NCBI RefSeq assembly: GCF_900095185.1
Contig: NZ_LT606948.1
Location: 310,001 to 374,000 of the forward strand
Direction of reading: 5' to 3'
Length of the DNA: 64,000 nt
Source of the DNA: Polynucleobacter necessarius
GTDB taxonomy: Bacteria; Pseudomonadota; Gammaproteobacteria; Burkholderiales; Burkholderiaceae
The translations under genes were made by a program, and so were the position numbers. Below the pieces are notes generated by a model. The model was not told the origin of the DNA. It saw only the letters and a program-made list of their open reading frames with translations, and ran no database searches. Below, piece by piece: positions 10,031 to 19,482 of this stretch. Within the stretch, counting starts at the first letter, position 1, and each line of letters opens with the position of its first letter.

Positions 10031-10809
10031 TAGACGGCCCTCTGCCCAAGGTAGGCTTTGATTACCTCTGGATGCACCCGAACCTCTGCGGGCTTACCCG
10101 AAGCAATTACTTTGCCGTAATCAAGTACGGTAAGACTATCGCAAATACCCATTACCAGGCTGACATCGTGCTCATTCAAAAGAATGGTCTTACCATCACA
10201 TCAGCACGAATCCGTAAAAGTAAATCGCGTAGCTCTAGCTTCTCTGTAACATTCATGCCAGCAGCTGGCTCATCGAGCGCCAAAAGTTTCGGTTCAGTTG
10301 CCAATGCTCTTGCAATCTCTAGACGGCGCTGGTGACCATATGAGAGATTCCGCGTCTCCATCTGCGCATACTCACTCAATCCAACATAAGTCAACAGTTG
10401 CTTCGCTTTGTCACCTATAGCCCGCTCTTCACGCTGGGCGGATGGAAAGCGGAATATCGCCCCAAGTACGCCAGCACCAGTACGGCAATGACATCCCACC
10501 ATCACATTTTCAAGAACTGACATTTCACCAAAGAGACGAATATTTTGAAATGTTCTTGCCAACCCAGCCTTAGTGACTGCAGAAACTGACTCTAGAAAAT
10601 AGGACTGACTATCAAATAAAAAATTCCTGAATCTGCAGGATATAAACCGGTAATGACATTAAAAAATGTGGTTTTACCAGCGCCATTGGGACCTATCAAA
10701 CCAACGATTGCATCATGTTGGGCACTTGTAAACCAACAGACTCAAGCGCCTGCAAACCACCAAAGCGCTTAGAGCCGTCTACAACATCTAACAGCAAAGA
10801 TGAGCTCAT
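10030..10809 (-). pseudogene. livG: broken branched-chain amino acid ABC ATPase LivG
   Basis: Second ATPase of the liv system. The ATG at 10809 overlaps the livM stop in an ATGA arrangement. Walker A ([17 protein letters not shown]) is still legible near 10655-10700 but in a different frame from the start, because the frame shifts at about 10720. The next open stretch, 10176-10562, carries LSYGHQRRLEIARAL (family usually has D before QRR) and Walker B LLALDEPAAGMN. Another shift near 10180 throws off the C-terminus, which can be read again as VLDYGKVIASGKPAEV towards the stop at 10030. At least three lesions. Confidence 0.92.
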
Positions 10810-11870
10810 CGTTCACCTCCACGCTTTTGCCAAATTCCGCCAGGGCGATAGAGCATGATCAAAATCAAAACTAAGCCATAAATGAGTTGACGAATGATTT
10901 CCACATCAAGGACAACGTGACCAAATAAGAACGGCTGAAGGGGTTGAGAAATCCCACGCAAGATTTCCGACAATACTGTCAACAGAACTGCACCCAAGAT
11001 CACTCCAGGAATGTGCCCTATCCCACCGAGAACAACCATGGCTAAGACAACGATGGATTCCCAAACGTAAGAACTCTGGCGACATAAAGCCTTGGAAGGC
11101 AGAAAAAAGAACACCGGCAACCCCAGCAAAAGAGGCGCCAATAGCAAATACCAGTAACTTCATATTTGCGAGCCTTAGCTGCAATCTCATCTTCTCGAAT
11201 GGCTATCCAAGCGTGCCCGATACGCGAATCTTATAAATGCAAACAAACAATTGCTAACAAAAGAAATAAGTAAAACACTCAGCACAAACCGAGTATCTAC
11301 ATAAAGCCTAAATCTAATGGCTTAGTAAACGAGATTCCAAAAAGCTGCAGAGGATCGATTCCGGATATTCCTTTTGGGCCATTCGTCAGGTTAATGGGGC
11401 GATCAAGGTTATTCATAAAGATACGAATAATTTCTCCAAAACCCAAGGTCACAATTGCTAAATAGTCACCACGTAACTGCAAGGTTGGCAAACCTAAAAC
11501 AATACCAAATAAAGCAGCCAAAATGATAGAGAAAATCGCAACCCTCCAAGGTGAAAATGCATCCCCTCTGGAACAGAGGCTGCAATAGTTTCAAACTGAG
11601 AAGGTAAATGAGGTGAAGCGAGCAAAGCAAAACTGTACGCACCAAGTGCATAAAAGGTGATGTAACCTAAATCCAAAAGATCAGCAAAACCCACCACCAC
11701 CACATTTAGTTCCAGAGCCAGAACAATGTGGAGCAGAGCAAAGTCGAGTACCCGTCCCAGTAGTTACCGCCAGCAGCACCAGCCACCCAGGGCAGGAGAA
11801 TTAAGGCAATCGCCACAAACCATAGATAGGTTGTGCGAGTCAGACAATTGGTGAAAAAAATTTTAGGCAC
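10806..11870 (-). pseudogene. livM: broken branched-chain amino acid permease LivM
   Basis: Inner-membrane permease relic of about 355 codons, probably started by GTG at 11868-11870 overlapping the livH stop. Recognisable pieces in changing frames: TYLWFVAIALILLPWVAG near 11790-11850, [20 protein letters not shown] near 11650-11705, LPTLQLRGDYLAIVTLGFGE near 11430-11500, and the C-terminal VLAMVVLGGIGHIPGVILGA with LYRPGGIWQ ending at 10806. Stops and shifts occur near 11700, 11540, 11290 and 11050-11200. Nothing longer than ~115 codons remains open. Confidence 0.92.
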
Positions 11871-12581
11871 GATCTGAAACCTGCTCGCCCAAGAAGCCAA
11901 TGGGTCGCAAAACCAACACCAAAACCAGAAATGCAAAGATATCTTGATAGATTGAACCAAACACCCTGCCTGTTAGCTCGCCAATATACCCAGCGCCTAG
12001 TGATTCAATTAAACCAAAAAGCAAGCCACCTAGCATAGCCCCCTGTAAATTTCCAATGCCTCCAAGGACAGCGGCAGTAAAGGCTTTGAGCCCAGGAATA
12101 AAGCCCATATAAAAATGAACATTGCCATAATTGTTTTGTTTTCTCCACTAAAAATAGAAGTCCTCACATCACCAGCAAAGCCACAATGATGATCACAATC
12201 TCTTTACCTGTAATCGTGGCACCGTTTCCAAATACGTCGATTGGCGTAGAGGGCAATAATTGCGGATAAGTCATTGGATTGTGAGACCAAATCATCATTG
12301 CAATTGTCTGCAGAAGAATAGACATGCCCATTGCTAAAATTAGTGGTGCAAGACGAGGAGCCTTCCGTAAGGGACGATAAGCTATTCGCCAAATCCAGTC
12401 ACTCAAGCCAGTACACGCTGCCATGGTAACTGGCAGGACAATTAAAAGTGTTAGCCACCCCGGCAGACCGCTGGGGAGATCAAGAATTACACGAAGCAAT
12501 GCCAATGAAATCATGGCGCCAATCATTTGCACTTCGCCATGCGCAAAATTAATGATCCCAAGAACACCGTAGACCAGCAGC
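11863..12581 (-). pseudogene. livH: truncated branched-chain amino acid permease LivH
   Basis: Relic of the second permease. The N-terminal ~30 residues are missing: sequence begins at LVYGVLGIINFAHGEVQMIG, joined directly to livK sequence (junction near 12578-12582). The frame is then open to about 12164 (ending IIIVALLVM). A stretch of the central permease loop is deleted between 12164 and 12130, after which NYGNVHFYMGFIPGLKAFTA resumes and runs to the stop at 11863. Normal LivH is ~290-305 aa; here two deletions and a frame change prevent a functional protein. Confidence 0.92.
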
Positions 12582-13417
12582 AAGCTTCTCTGGACACATA
12601 CCATCGCCACCAACTACTTTAGCCTTGATACCGAGTTCAGCAGCTTATTTTGTCAAAGGGCCGCCAGTGGCATCGATACCGCCGTACATAATGATATCTA
12701 GTTTGCTACCCTTCATCTTGGTCAAAATGGCTTTGAAATCGGTTGCTTTGTTATTGCTCGCCTCACCACGGTTGACCACCTTCAAACCAGCTGCTTTAAC
12801 TATTTTCTCAAATTCGTCGGCCAAGCCTTTACCATACTGAGTGGAGCCATCAATGATGGCGACCGTTTTTGCTTTTAAGGTATTAACAACGTAATTTGCT
12901 AGAGCCGGTCCTTGCTGTGCATCAGTTGCTACCAAACAATAGGTTGTTTTAAAACCTTGCTTGGTGTAGTCGGGATTAGTTGCAGAAGGAGAAACTGGAG
13001 TAATGCCAGCATCGCTGTAAATACGTGATTCTGGAATACTTGTTCCAGAATTTAAATGACCTACTACTCCCACCACTTTGGCATCTACTAATTTTTGTGC
13101 CACTTGCGTAGCCGTCTTCGGATCTTCAGCATCATCTTCGGGCACTAAAGTAAGAACCACTGTTTTACCATCGATGGTTAAACCTGCATTATTAATTTCT
13201 TCAAGGGCTAGGGGCGCGTGCACCATTCTCATTATCCTTGCCTAAATGCGCAATTGCTCCAGTCAGCGGAGCCACATGTCCAATATTGACCTCAACTCCA
13301 TCAGCAGGAGCCACAGCAGTCTTGTCGCCCCCTTTTTTTGCCACAACCTACCATCATCAAGGTCACTGCCGCTAGTGCAATAGCGCTTTTCACAAAAATT
13401 ATATTTGATTTGCTCAT
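12578..13417 (-). pseudogene. livK: truncated branched-chain amino acid binding lipoprotein LivK/LivJ-like
   Basis: First gene of the liv operon; periplasmic type I solute-binding protein. ATG 13417 begins a lipoprotein-type signal peptide with lipobox-like MMVGCGKK. A frameshift follows in the A7G5 run at about 13329-13340. The mature region (12645-13232) is open and well preserved (TLVPEDDAEDPKTATQVAQK), then a TAA at 12645 replaces a likely glutamine codon. Sequence resumes as AAELGIKAKVVGGDGMCPEK and stops abruptly at the livH junction, losing roughly the last quarter of the protein. Confidence 0.92.
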
Positions 13418-13446
13418 TGACCGCTCCTTTGTTATGACTGAATACT

Positions 13447-14388
13447 TCAGTCAACTAAATTTTTCGGCAAAGAAAATGTCACATCCTCAACAACACCATC
13501 TAATGCACGCACCTGCCTTGGACCAAACTCCTGAATACGACTCACAATCGACTGCGCCAAATTTTCTGGTGCTGATGCGCCAGCAGTTAAACCTACCCGT
13601 CTTTTGCCAGCAAACCACTCAGGCTTAAGCTGCTCAGGGCCATCTACCATGTAAGCAGGTACACCTAACTTTTCAGAAAGTTCACGCAAACGATTTGAGT
13701 TCGAGCTAGATGCACTTCCCACCACAATAACAACCTCAACTTGAGGTGCCATAAATTTCACAGCGTCTTGACGGTTCTGGGTAGCATAACAAATATCTTG
13801 CTTGCGCGACTGCACAATATTGGGAAACTTTTTAGCTAATGCTTCAGCAATTTCTTTTGTCTCGTCTACCGAAAGGGTAGTTTGAGTAACGAAGGCAATC
13901 CTTTCATCAAAAAAAAATGGTAATGAATCGATATCTTCAATGTTTTCTATCAAAAACACCCCTTCTTTGACCTGTCCCATAGTTCCCTCGACTTCAGGGT
14001 GTCCTGCATGACCAATCATCAATACGGTAAAATCATCTTTACACATTTTGATCACTTCAAGATGCACCTTGGTGACCAAAGGGCAGGTTGCGTCATAGAT
14101 CCTCAAACCACGCGCTTCAGCATTCTTGCGCACTTCTTGGGAAACTCCATGAGCGCTAAATACAACGATTCCACCTTTGGGAACTTCCTGCAGATCCTCT
14201 ACAAATACCGCACCCTTACCGCGCAATTCATTCACTACATAAGCGTTATGCACAATCTCATGACGAACGTAGATTGGTGCGCCAAAACGAATGAGTGCCT
14301 CGTTCACAATATTGATGGCACGATCAACGCCCGCACAAAATCCGCGCGGTTGAGCCATCAAAATTTCTGCGTTGTTTGTATCTGTCAT
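13447..14388 (-). CDS. ispH: 4-hydroxy-3-methylbut-2-enyl diphosphate reductase
   Basis: Last enzyme of the MEP pathway; reduces HMBPP to IPP and DMAPP using a 4Fe-4S cluster. 313 residues, normal length. The three cluster cysteines are visible in RGFCAGVDRA (about residue 18), YDATCPLVTKVH (about 102) and DICYATQNRQ (about 201). Histidines in HEIVHNAYV and GHAGHPEVEG and the SSNSNRL loop near 228 are also conserved. It lies 3 bp downstream of fkpB, a pairing conserved in many proteobacteria. Confidence 0.97.
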   Translation of the reverse strand: MTDTNNAEILMAQPRGFCAGVDRAINIVNEALIRFGAPIYVRHEIVHNAYVVNELRGKGAVFVEDLQEVPKGGIVVFSAHGVSQEVRKNAEARGLRIYDATCPLVTKVHLEVIKMCKDDFTVLMIGHAGHPEVEGTMGQVKEGVFLIENIEDIDSLPFFFDERIAFVTQTTLSVDETKEIAEALAKKFPNIVQSRKQDICYATQNRQDAVKFMAPQVEVVIVVGSASSSNSNRLRELSEKLGVPAYMVDGPEQLKPEWFAGKRRVGLTAGASAPENLAQSIVSRIQEFGPRQVRALDGVVEDVTFSLPKNLVD

Positions 14389-14391
14389 GGT

Positions 14392-14838
14392 TTACAGGAT
14401 CGCCACAATCTCTGCTTCAAAAGTCACAGGTCTTCCCGCAAGAGGATGGTTAAAGTCAAACCATGCACCCTCATCATCAATCGATTGCAAAACCCCGGCG
14501 TATTGAGCCCCGCCTGGCGCATTAAATTCAATCACATCGCCAGGGTTAAATTCCACATCATCATCACGACCTTCTTTCAGAGCTTTCCAAGAGACCCATT
14601 GGACTACATCTTCTTTGCGCTCGCCAAAACTTTCCTCAGGCGCAAGTAGTGCACTTTTTTGCTCACCAACACCTAGACCCAATAAAACCTTTTCGAAGCA
14701 AGGAGCAAATTGTCCAGACCCCATCAAAACCGTCGCAGGACGATCAACAAAAGTATTGATGCAATCCTCCCCATTGGGCAAGATGAGCCGATAGTTGAGA
14801 GTCAAATAGGAATTAGGCAAAACAGTAAGCTTGGTCAT
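14392..14838 (-). CDS. fkpB: FKBP-type peptidyl-prolyl isomerase (SlpA/FkpB type)
   Basis: Cytoplasmic FKBP with an inserted flap, similar to E. coli FkpB/SlpA; 148 residues, normal length. It catalyses proline isomerisation and may act as a folding helper. The FKBP core is seen in [11 protein letters not shown] (about 14-24) and [17 protein letters not shown] near 45-62, with [12 protein letters not shown] after it and [19 protein letters not shown] at the C-terminus. It precedes ispH by 3 bp and is divergent from the radC relic, with about 30 bp between starts. Confidence 0.92.
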   Translation of the reverse strand: MTKLTVLPNSYLTLNYRLILPNGEDCINTFVDRPATVLMGSGQFAPCFEKVLLGLGVGEQKSALLAPEESFGERKEDVVQWVSWKALKEGRDDDVEFNPGDVIEFNAPGGAQYAGVLQSIDDEGAWFDFNHPLAGRPVTFEAEIVAIL

Positions 14839-14868
14839 AAGGTGATTGTATCTAGGCCTGCGTTAACT

Positions 14869-15413
14869 ATGCACTCTCCAATTACCCACTGGCCAAAAAA
14901 TGAGCAGCCCAGAGAAAAACTTCGCTTAAAGGGTGCAGCGGCACTTTCAGATGCAGAGTTGCTCGCCATCTTTCTTTGCGGGTCGGGGTCAAAGGAAAAA
15001 GTGCTGCAGCCCTCGCCAAGGACTTGCTTCATCACTTTGGAAGTCTCCCCAGGCTCTTAGCCTGTACCCATCAAGACTTATTAAACGAAGCCTAGAAGAT
15101 GGCCTCTCCCAGGACCCTATTTTTTCATCGCCAAATGATTGAATGCGAGGAGCTATTTAGAGGCTCAATTAGTCAAACAGCAATCTATCCTCAAGAAATC
15201 CTTCAAGAGGCTCTCGCCAAGAATGCCAGCGCCCTCATCGTGGCTCATAATCACCCTAGCGACAATCCACTGCCCAGCACAGCCGGCCAAGAGCTCACCA
15301 AGGTCCTCGCCCATGCCCTGCAATTAGTAGATATTCAGCTCCTGGATCACTACATTGTGAGGGGTAGCGGATTTTTCTCTTTTTCTGATGCTGAGCTTAT
15401 AGAAATTGAATAA
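14869..15413 (+). pseudogene. radC: broken radC (JAB/MPN domain protein)
   Basis: RadC-family protein, normally ~220-225 aa with an N-terminal helix-hairpin region and a C-terminal JAMM metalloprotease-like domain. ATG 14869 ([20 protein letters not shown]) opens normally and reads to [10 protein letters not shown], then shifts frame near 14980. The following part is legible in another frame to LSQDPIFSSPND near 15110-15142. About 35 codons that should follow are deleted, and IECEELFRGS resumes near 15139. The JAMM motif AHNHPSDNPLPSTA is present near 15243, with the residue after the serine altered from the usual glycine. Confidence 0.88.
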
Positions 15414-15533
15414 AATTGATAGTAATTAATAACTTATTGAATATTTTGGTGGTTTTTTGGTTGATTTCAGCAGATTTTGACTGCACAGACCAAAGTTAAA
15501 AGCATTCAAGACTAGCCCAAAATAGGTTGGGAC

Positions 15534-15542
15534 TGATACAAT
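15534..15542 (+). promoter_or_regulatory. possible extended -10 promoter for rpmB-rpmG
   Basis: TGATACAAT at 15534-15542 matches an extended -10 element (TGnTAnAAT), 36 bp before the rpmB start. No clear -35 box at the right spacing. Inference only. Confidence 0.4.
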
Positions 15543-15577
15543 TTTCTTTTTTCGCAATTAATGAATGGAGTTATGTC

Positions 15578-15811
15578 ATGGCAAAAGTTTGCCAAGTCAC
15601 TGGGAAGAAGCCGATGGTTGGCAACAATGTATCCCATGCAAACAATAAAACGAAGCGTCGCTTTTTGCCGAATTTGCAAAACCGTCGTTTCTGGGTTGAA
15701 TCTGAAAACCGTTGGATTAGCTTGCGCTTAACCAATGCTGGTTTGCGCGTTATCGATAAGAACGGCATCGATGCCGTGTTGTCTGATCTACGTGCACGTG
15801 GCGAAATTTAA
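15578..15811 (+). CDS. rpmB: 50S ribosomal protein L28
   Basis: Large-subunit ribosomal protein of 77 residues, the standard length for the family. It begins [20 protein letters not shown], the typical L28 N-terminus, and contains the [13 protein letters not shown] motif near residue 28. The start chosen is ATG 15578 with GGAG upstream at 15567-15570; in-frame sequence further upstream is not family-like. rpmG follows 11 bp downstream as usual, so the two are co-transcribed. Confidence 0.97.
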   Translation: MAKVCQVTGKKPMVGNNVSHANNKTKRRFLPNLQNRRFWVESENRWISLRLTNAGLRVIDKNGIDAVLSDLRARGEI

Positions 15812-15822
15812 GGAGCACATAA

Positions 15823-15990
15823 ATGGCTAAAGGCGGCAGAGAAAAAATCAAGCTGGAGTCATCAGCAGGTACTGGTCACTTCTACACTACTTCAAAAAAC
15901 AAGCGTACTAAGCCTGAAAAAATGGAGATCATGAAGTTTGATCCAACTATTCGCAAGCACGTTGCTTACAAAGAGTCAAAACTGAAGTAA
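15823..15990 (+). CDS. rpmG: 50S ribosomal protein L33
   Basis: 55-residue large-subunit ribosomal protein, found by translating after rpm[21 protein letters not shown] at the start and [10 protein letters not shown] at the end. It has a strong AAGGAG ribosome site at 15810-15815. It lacks the CxxC pairs of zinc-binding L33 paralogues, so it is the zinc-independent form. Convergent with the desaturase gene, 45 bp away. Confidence 0.96.
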   Translation: MAKGGREKIKLESSAGTGHFYTTSKNKRTKPEKMEIMKFDPTIRKHVAYKESKLK

Positions 15991-16035
15991 TTAAACAACC
16001 GCTTCATGCAAATAAAAACTCTCATAGATCACTGC

Positions 16036-17229
16036 TTATACATAACGGCGTAAGCTCAAGGAGAACTCACGCAAACTTGTGAAACCACTTTCTTCAGCGC
16101 GCTGACACCAAGTATGTAACTGAGACAGTAATTGCTCTTTGGTGGCTGACGATCGACCCCATATCGCCTGAAGATCACGACGCATTTCAATCATCTTGCG
16201 TAACTGCGCGTTACTTGCCATCAGCTCCTCAAGCTTCGCCTTCTCTTCGTCAGTCAAACGAGTTTCCTCTTTGGATAACCAGGTACGCTCACCGCTCAAG
16301 TGAGCTGCCAATACTTGCATATGCTGCACCTCATTACTAAAGAAGCTACGCAAGGTCTTGCTATAGCGCGCCATAATTTCATAACGATTTGCGATAATGG
16401 CCTCTAAAGTATTCTGATCGGCTGGACGCAAGTCGCTTAATACTGGCTTAGGTGGAGTCTTCTTCACAGTCGCTAAACCTACCGCACTCATCATCTTGAT
16501 ATACATCCAGCCAATATCAAACTCGTACCATTTATTGGAGAGCTTCGCGCTGGTAGCGAAGGTATGGTGATTGTTGTGCAACTCTTCACCACCAATCAAA
16601 ATGCCCCAAGGTAGAATATTTCTAGAAGCATCTTCGCAATCGAAATTACGATAACCCCAGTAGTGACCAATGCCATTAATGACACCAGCTGCAGTAATTG
16701 GGATCCACAACATCTGGACCGCCCAAACAGTTAAACCAATCGCGCCAAATAAAAACACATCAATAATAAGCACGATGGCAACTCCCTGCCAGGAGAACCT
16801 AGAATAAATATTGTGTTCGAGTCGGTCATCAGGAGTGCCATGCCCAAATTTATCTAAAGTCTCTTGATTGGCAGCTTCTTTTTTATAAAGTTCAGCACCA
16901 CGAGAGAGAACGGTCTTGATTCCCAAAATTTGTGGGCTATGAGGATCATCAACGGTTTCACATTTAGCGTGGTGCTTACGATGAATCGCTGCCCACTCTT
17001 TAGTCACCATGCCGGTTGTTAACCATAGCCACAAGCGGAAGAAATGGGAAACAACAGGATGCAGGTCTAAAGCACGATGCGCTTGACAACGATGCAAGAA
17101 AATCGTAACTGCGGCGATTGTGATGTGAGTGGCGACTAGAGTGAAAAGTGTAATCTGCCACCATGACCAGTCTAAATATCCATTAGCAAGCCAATGGAGA
17201 AATAAATCAAAACTTGAAGCTATATTCAA
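16036..17229 (-). CDS. membrane fatty acid desaturase (acyl-CoA desaturase type)
   Basis: Di-iron integral membrane desaturase, 397 residues. Three histidine boxes are present: HRCQAHRA (about residue 46), HRKHHA (about 83) and HNNHHTF (about 218), with hydrophobic segments between them, as in delta-9 desaturases that place a double bond in saturated acyl chains. After about residue 270 there is a long charged helical tail (KEETRLTDEEKAKLEELMAS) that is not part of the catalytic domain. It lies 10 bp downstream of rsmB, probably in one transcript with purN-rsmB. Regiospecificity cannot be read from sequence. Confidence 0.88.
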   Translation of the reverse strand: MNIASSFDLFLHWLANGYLDWSWWQITLFTLVATHITIAAVTIFLHRCQAHRALDLHPVVSHFFRLWLWLTTGMVTKEWAAIHRKHHAKCETVDDPHSPQILGIKTVLSRGAELYKKEAANQETLDKFGHGTPDDRLEHNIYSRFSWQGVAIVLIIDVFLFGAIGLTVWAVQMLWIPITAAGVINGIGHYWGYRNFDCEDASRNILPWGILIGGEELHNNHHTFATSAKLSNKWYEFDIGWMYIKMMSAVGLATVKKTPPKPVLSDLRPADQNTLEAIIANRYEIMARYSKTLRSFFSNEVQHMQVLAAHLSGERTWLSKEETRLTDEEKAKLEELMASNAQLRKMIEMRRDLQAIWGRSSATKEQLLSQLHTWCQRAEESGFTSLREFSLSLRRYV

Positions 17230-17239
17230 AAGGGACTCC

Positions 17240-18817
17240 CTAAAGAGGTCTAAAACTTGATTTTAAATCCTCAGGGGCCTTCTTGGGTTTGATCTGAGTC
17301 TCTTTTTGAGGGGGTTTTACAGAGTCAGCAGTTGGAGCAGCAGCCTTCTTTTGAAAGACTGCCCCAAAGAAGCCATCCGTGCCGTGAATATGGGGCCATA
17401 ACTGCCACCATGGATTACCAAGACTGCATCCCAATGGTAATTTATCCTTAGGAAACAATGGCTTAAGAACGTCTGCTGCAGGAACGATCTCAAATTGGGG
17501 ATGTTTTGCCAGAAAATCTTCAGCAATTGCTTGATTTTCTTGAGGCAAAAGACTGCAAGTGGCATAAACCAGCCGTCCTCCTGGCTTCAGGAGTCGAGTG
17601 GCGGAGTGCAAAATACTCATTTGCTTCTGGTTCAGCTCTAATACCCCTACAGGAGTTTGGCGCCACTTTAGGTCCGGGTTACGACGCAAGGTACCCATAC
17701 CACTACAAGTGGCATCTACAAGAACACGATCAATCTTGCCAGCCAAACGTTTAATTTTGGCGTCATGCTCACTATCAATCCAAATTGGATGGACATTTGA
17801 GAGACCGCTACGAGCCTGTCGTGGCTTCAAATTTGCCAAACGACGCGCTGAGGTATCTAGAGCATATAAGCGCCCTGTGGAGCGCATCAGCGCCCCAATT
17901 GCCAAGGTCTTACCGCCAGCACCAGCACAAAAGTCGACAACCATCTCTCCACGTTTAGGCGCCAACAAGTAGGCCAAGAGTTGACTACCCTCATCTTGCA
18001 CTTCAAACATGCCTGCTTTAAAGCCTGCAGTATTTTGCAATGCGGGCTTACCCATGATGCGTACACCATCGGGTGCATATGGAGTGGGTATTGCTTGATA
18101 ACGTCCGCCCAATGCATTCATTTGCGCGAGTAATTCTTCGCGATTGGTTTTCATGGTGTTCGCACGCAAGTCTAAAAGTGCAGGATGCATTAATGACTTC
18201 GCGAGTTCTTCGCGCGATTCTTCACCAGGATATTTTCCAAATGCTTCCCATAACCACTCGGGCAAATTATTACGAACCAGAGGGTTTAACGCAGCGGGAT
18301 CAACGGTTGTAAAACGTTGTAACCATTCATATTCACCGGGCTTGAGAACATGGGCCAAGTCGGCAATCGCACTCTCTGCACGATTGGCAGATCCTAAGCC
18401 GCCTTCTGATAGAGCAGACAGTAAACCTAAGAGGGCTAAGCGTCTAGCTTGGGAACCCTCACCGCTAGAAGCAAATTGCGAGAACTCATTCTTGCGACGA
18501 AGAATCGCAAAGGCACTCTCAGCAATTAAAGCGCGATCACGATTTCCGAGTTGTGGTTCAGCGCGAAAATAACGACTTACTACTCGATCAGCGGGTTGCT
18601 CAAAACTCAGTAACTCTGGTAGTAAACGCTCGAGATGTATGGCATGTTGCGGCAACGCTTTTGCATTTGAGAAATTCTTTTGGCCTTCAGGCGCAATCAA
18701 ATTGCCACTAGCATTGCGACGCTCCGAGCAACGCAAAGACTCTTTCAATTTGGTGGCATAGCTTTTATGAGGAGCTAATCTGCCGCCAGATTTAAGGGGA
18801 AAACGTTCTGTACTCAT
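17240..18817 (-). CDS. rsmB: 16S rRNA (cytosine-5) methyltransferase RsmB family
   Basis: SAM-dependent RNA m5C methyltransferase of the Sun/RsmB family. 525 residues, longer than E. coli RsmB (429). The core shows the SAM site VVDFCAGAGGKTLAIGAL near 293 and the two family cysteines in DATCSGMGTLRRNPDLKW (~370) and LVYATCSLLPQEN (~417). The N-terminus has a basic extension, and the last ~30 residues are lysine/proline rich and low complexity. The start overlaps the purN stop (ATGA at 18814-18817), so translation is probably coupled. Confidence 0.88.
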   Translation of the reverse strand: MSTERFPLKSGGRLAPHKSYATKLKESLRCSERRNASGNLIAPEGQKNFSNAKALPQHAIHLERLLPELLSFEQPADRVVSRYFRAEPQLGNRDRALIAESAFAILRRKNEFSQFASSGEGSQARRLALLGLLSALSEGGLGSANRAESAIADLAHVLKPGEYEWLQRFTTVDPAALNPLVRNNLPEWLWEAFGKYPGEESREELAKSLMHPALLDLRANTMKTNREELLAQMNALGGRYQAIPTPYAPDGVRIMGKPALQNTAGFKAGMFEVQDEGSQLLAYLLAPKRGEMVVDFCAGAGGKTLAIGALMRSTGRLYALDTSARRLANLKPRQARSGLSNVHPIWIDSEHDAKIKRLAGKIDRVLVDATCSGMGTLRRNPDLKWRQTPVGVLELNQKQMSILHSATRLLKPGGRLVYATCSLLPQENQAIAEDFLAKHPQFEIVPAADVLKPLFPKDKLPLGCSLGNPWWQLWPHIHGTDGFFGAVFQKKAAAPTADSVKPPQKETQIKPKKAPEDLKSSFRPL

Positions 18818-19449
18818 AATTTAAAAAATTCCGACTCTGGGGGTTGTAACTGCACTTGATTGCCCTCTATTCGCAATCGTCCATCAAGAAACCATTTTAC
18901 GGCCCGTGGGTAAATTAGATGCTCAGCAGCCAAAACACGAGCGGCCAAGGTATCAGCATCATCGCCATTAAGTACAGGTACGGAAGCCTGACAAATAATT
19001 GACCCCTCATCCACCCCTTCAGTCACAAAGTGGACCGTGGCCCCATGTTCTTTAACGCCTGCCTCCAAAGCCCGTTCATGAGTGTGCAATCCAGAAAAGG
19101 CTGGCAGAAGCGCCGGGTGAATATTGATTAAACGGCCTTCAAAATGGCGAATAAAGCCCGGGGTCAGAATTCTCATAAAACCAGCAAGGACTACTAAATC
19201 AGCGCCTAAGGCATCAATTTTCTGGATCAGTGCCGCATCGAAAGATTCTCGGGAGACATGCTCTTTATGCTCAATGGCAAAGGCAGGAATACCCTGCGAG
19301 CGAGCAAAATCAAGGCCTTTAGCGGCTGAGTGATTGGCGATCACTCCAGTAAATGTAACTGGCCATTGCTCTTTTTGAGCGGTTTTAACGATCGCCTCGA
19401 AATTAGATCCGCGGCCCGAGATTAAGGTGACGATAGAAGGCATGCCCAC
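18814..19449 (-). CDS. purN: phosphoribosylglycinamide formyltransferase
   Basis: GAR transformylase; transfers a formyl group from 10-formyl-THF in de novo purine synthesis. 211 residues. The N-terminal loop LISGRGSNFEAIV binds GAR; the catalytic Asn-His pair is in INIHPALLPAFSGLHTHERA near 106-125 and the Asp in VDEGSIICQ near 145. It heads the purN-rsmB-desaturase cluster and is divergent from ribF with only 33 bp between starts. It needs reduced folate, which matters because folK is broken in this genome. Confidence 0.95.
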   Translation of the reverse strand: MGMPSIVTLISGRGSNFEAIVKTAQKEQWPVTFTGVIANHSAAKGLDFARSQGIPAFAIEHKEHVSRESFDAALIQKIDALGADLVVLAGFMRILTPGFIRHFEGRLINIHPALLPAFSGLHTHERALEAGVKEHGATVHFVTEGVDEGSIICQASVPVLNGDDADTLAARVLAAEHLIYPRAVKWFLDGRLRIEGNQVQLQPPESEFFKL

Positions 19450-19482
19450 AATATAATTGATAGCTACCCTGAAAGCGATTTT

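Noticed and set aside
10072..10335. Plus-strand 87-codon open frame
   Set aside because: It is the antisense shadow of the livG C-terminus, which translates to recognisable LivG on the minus strand.
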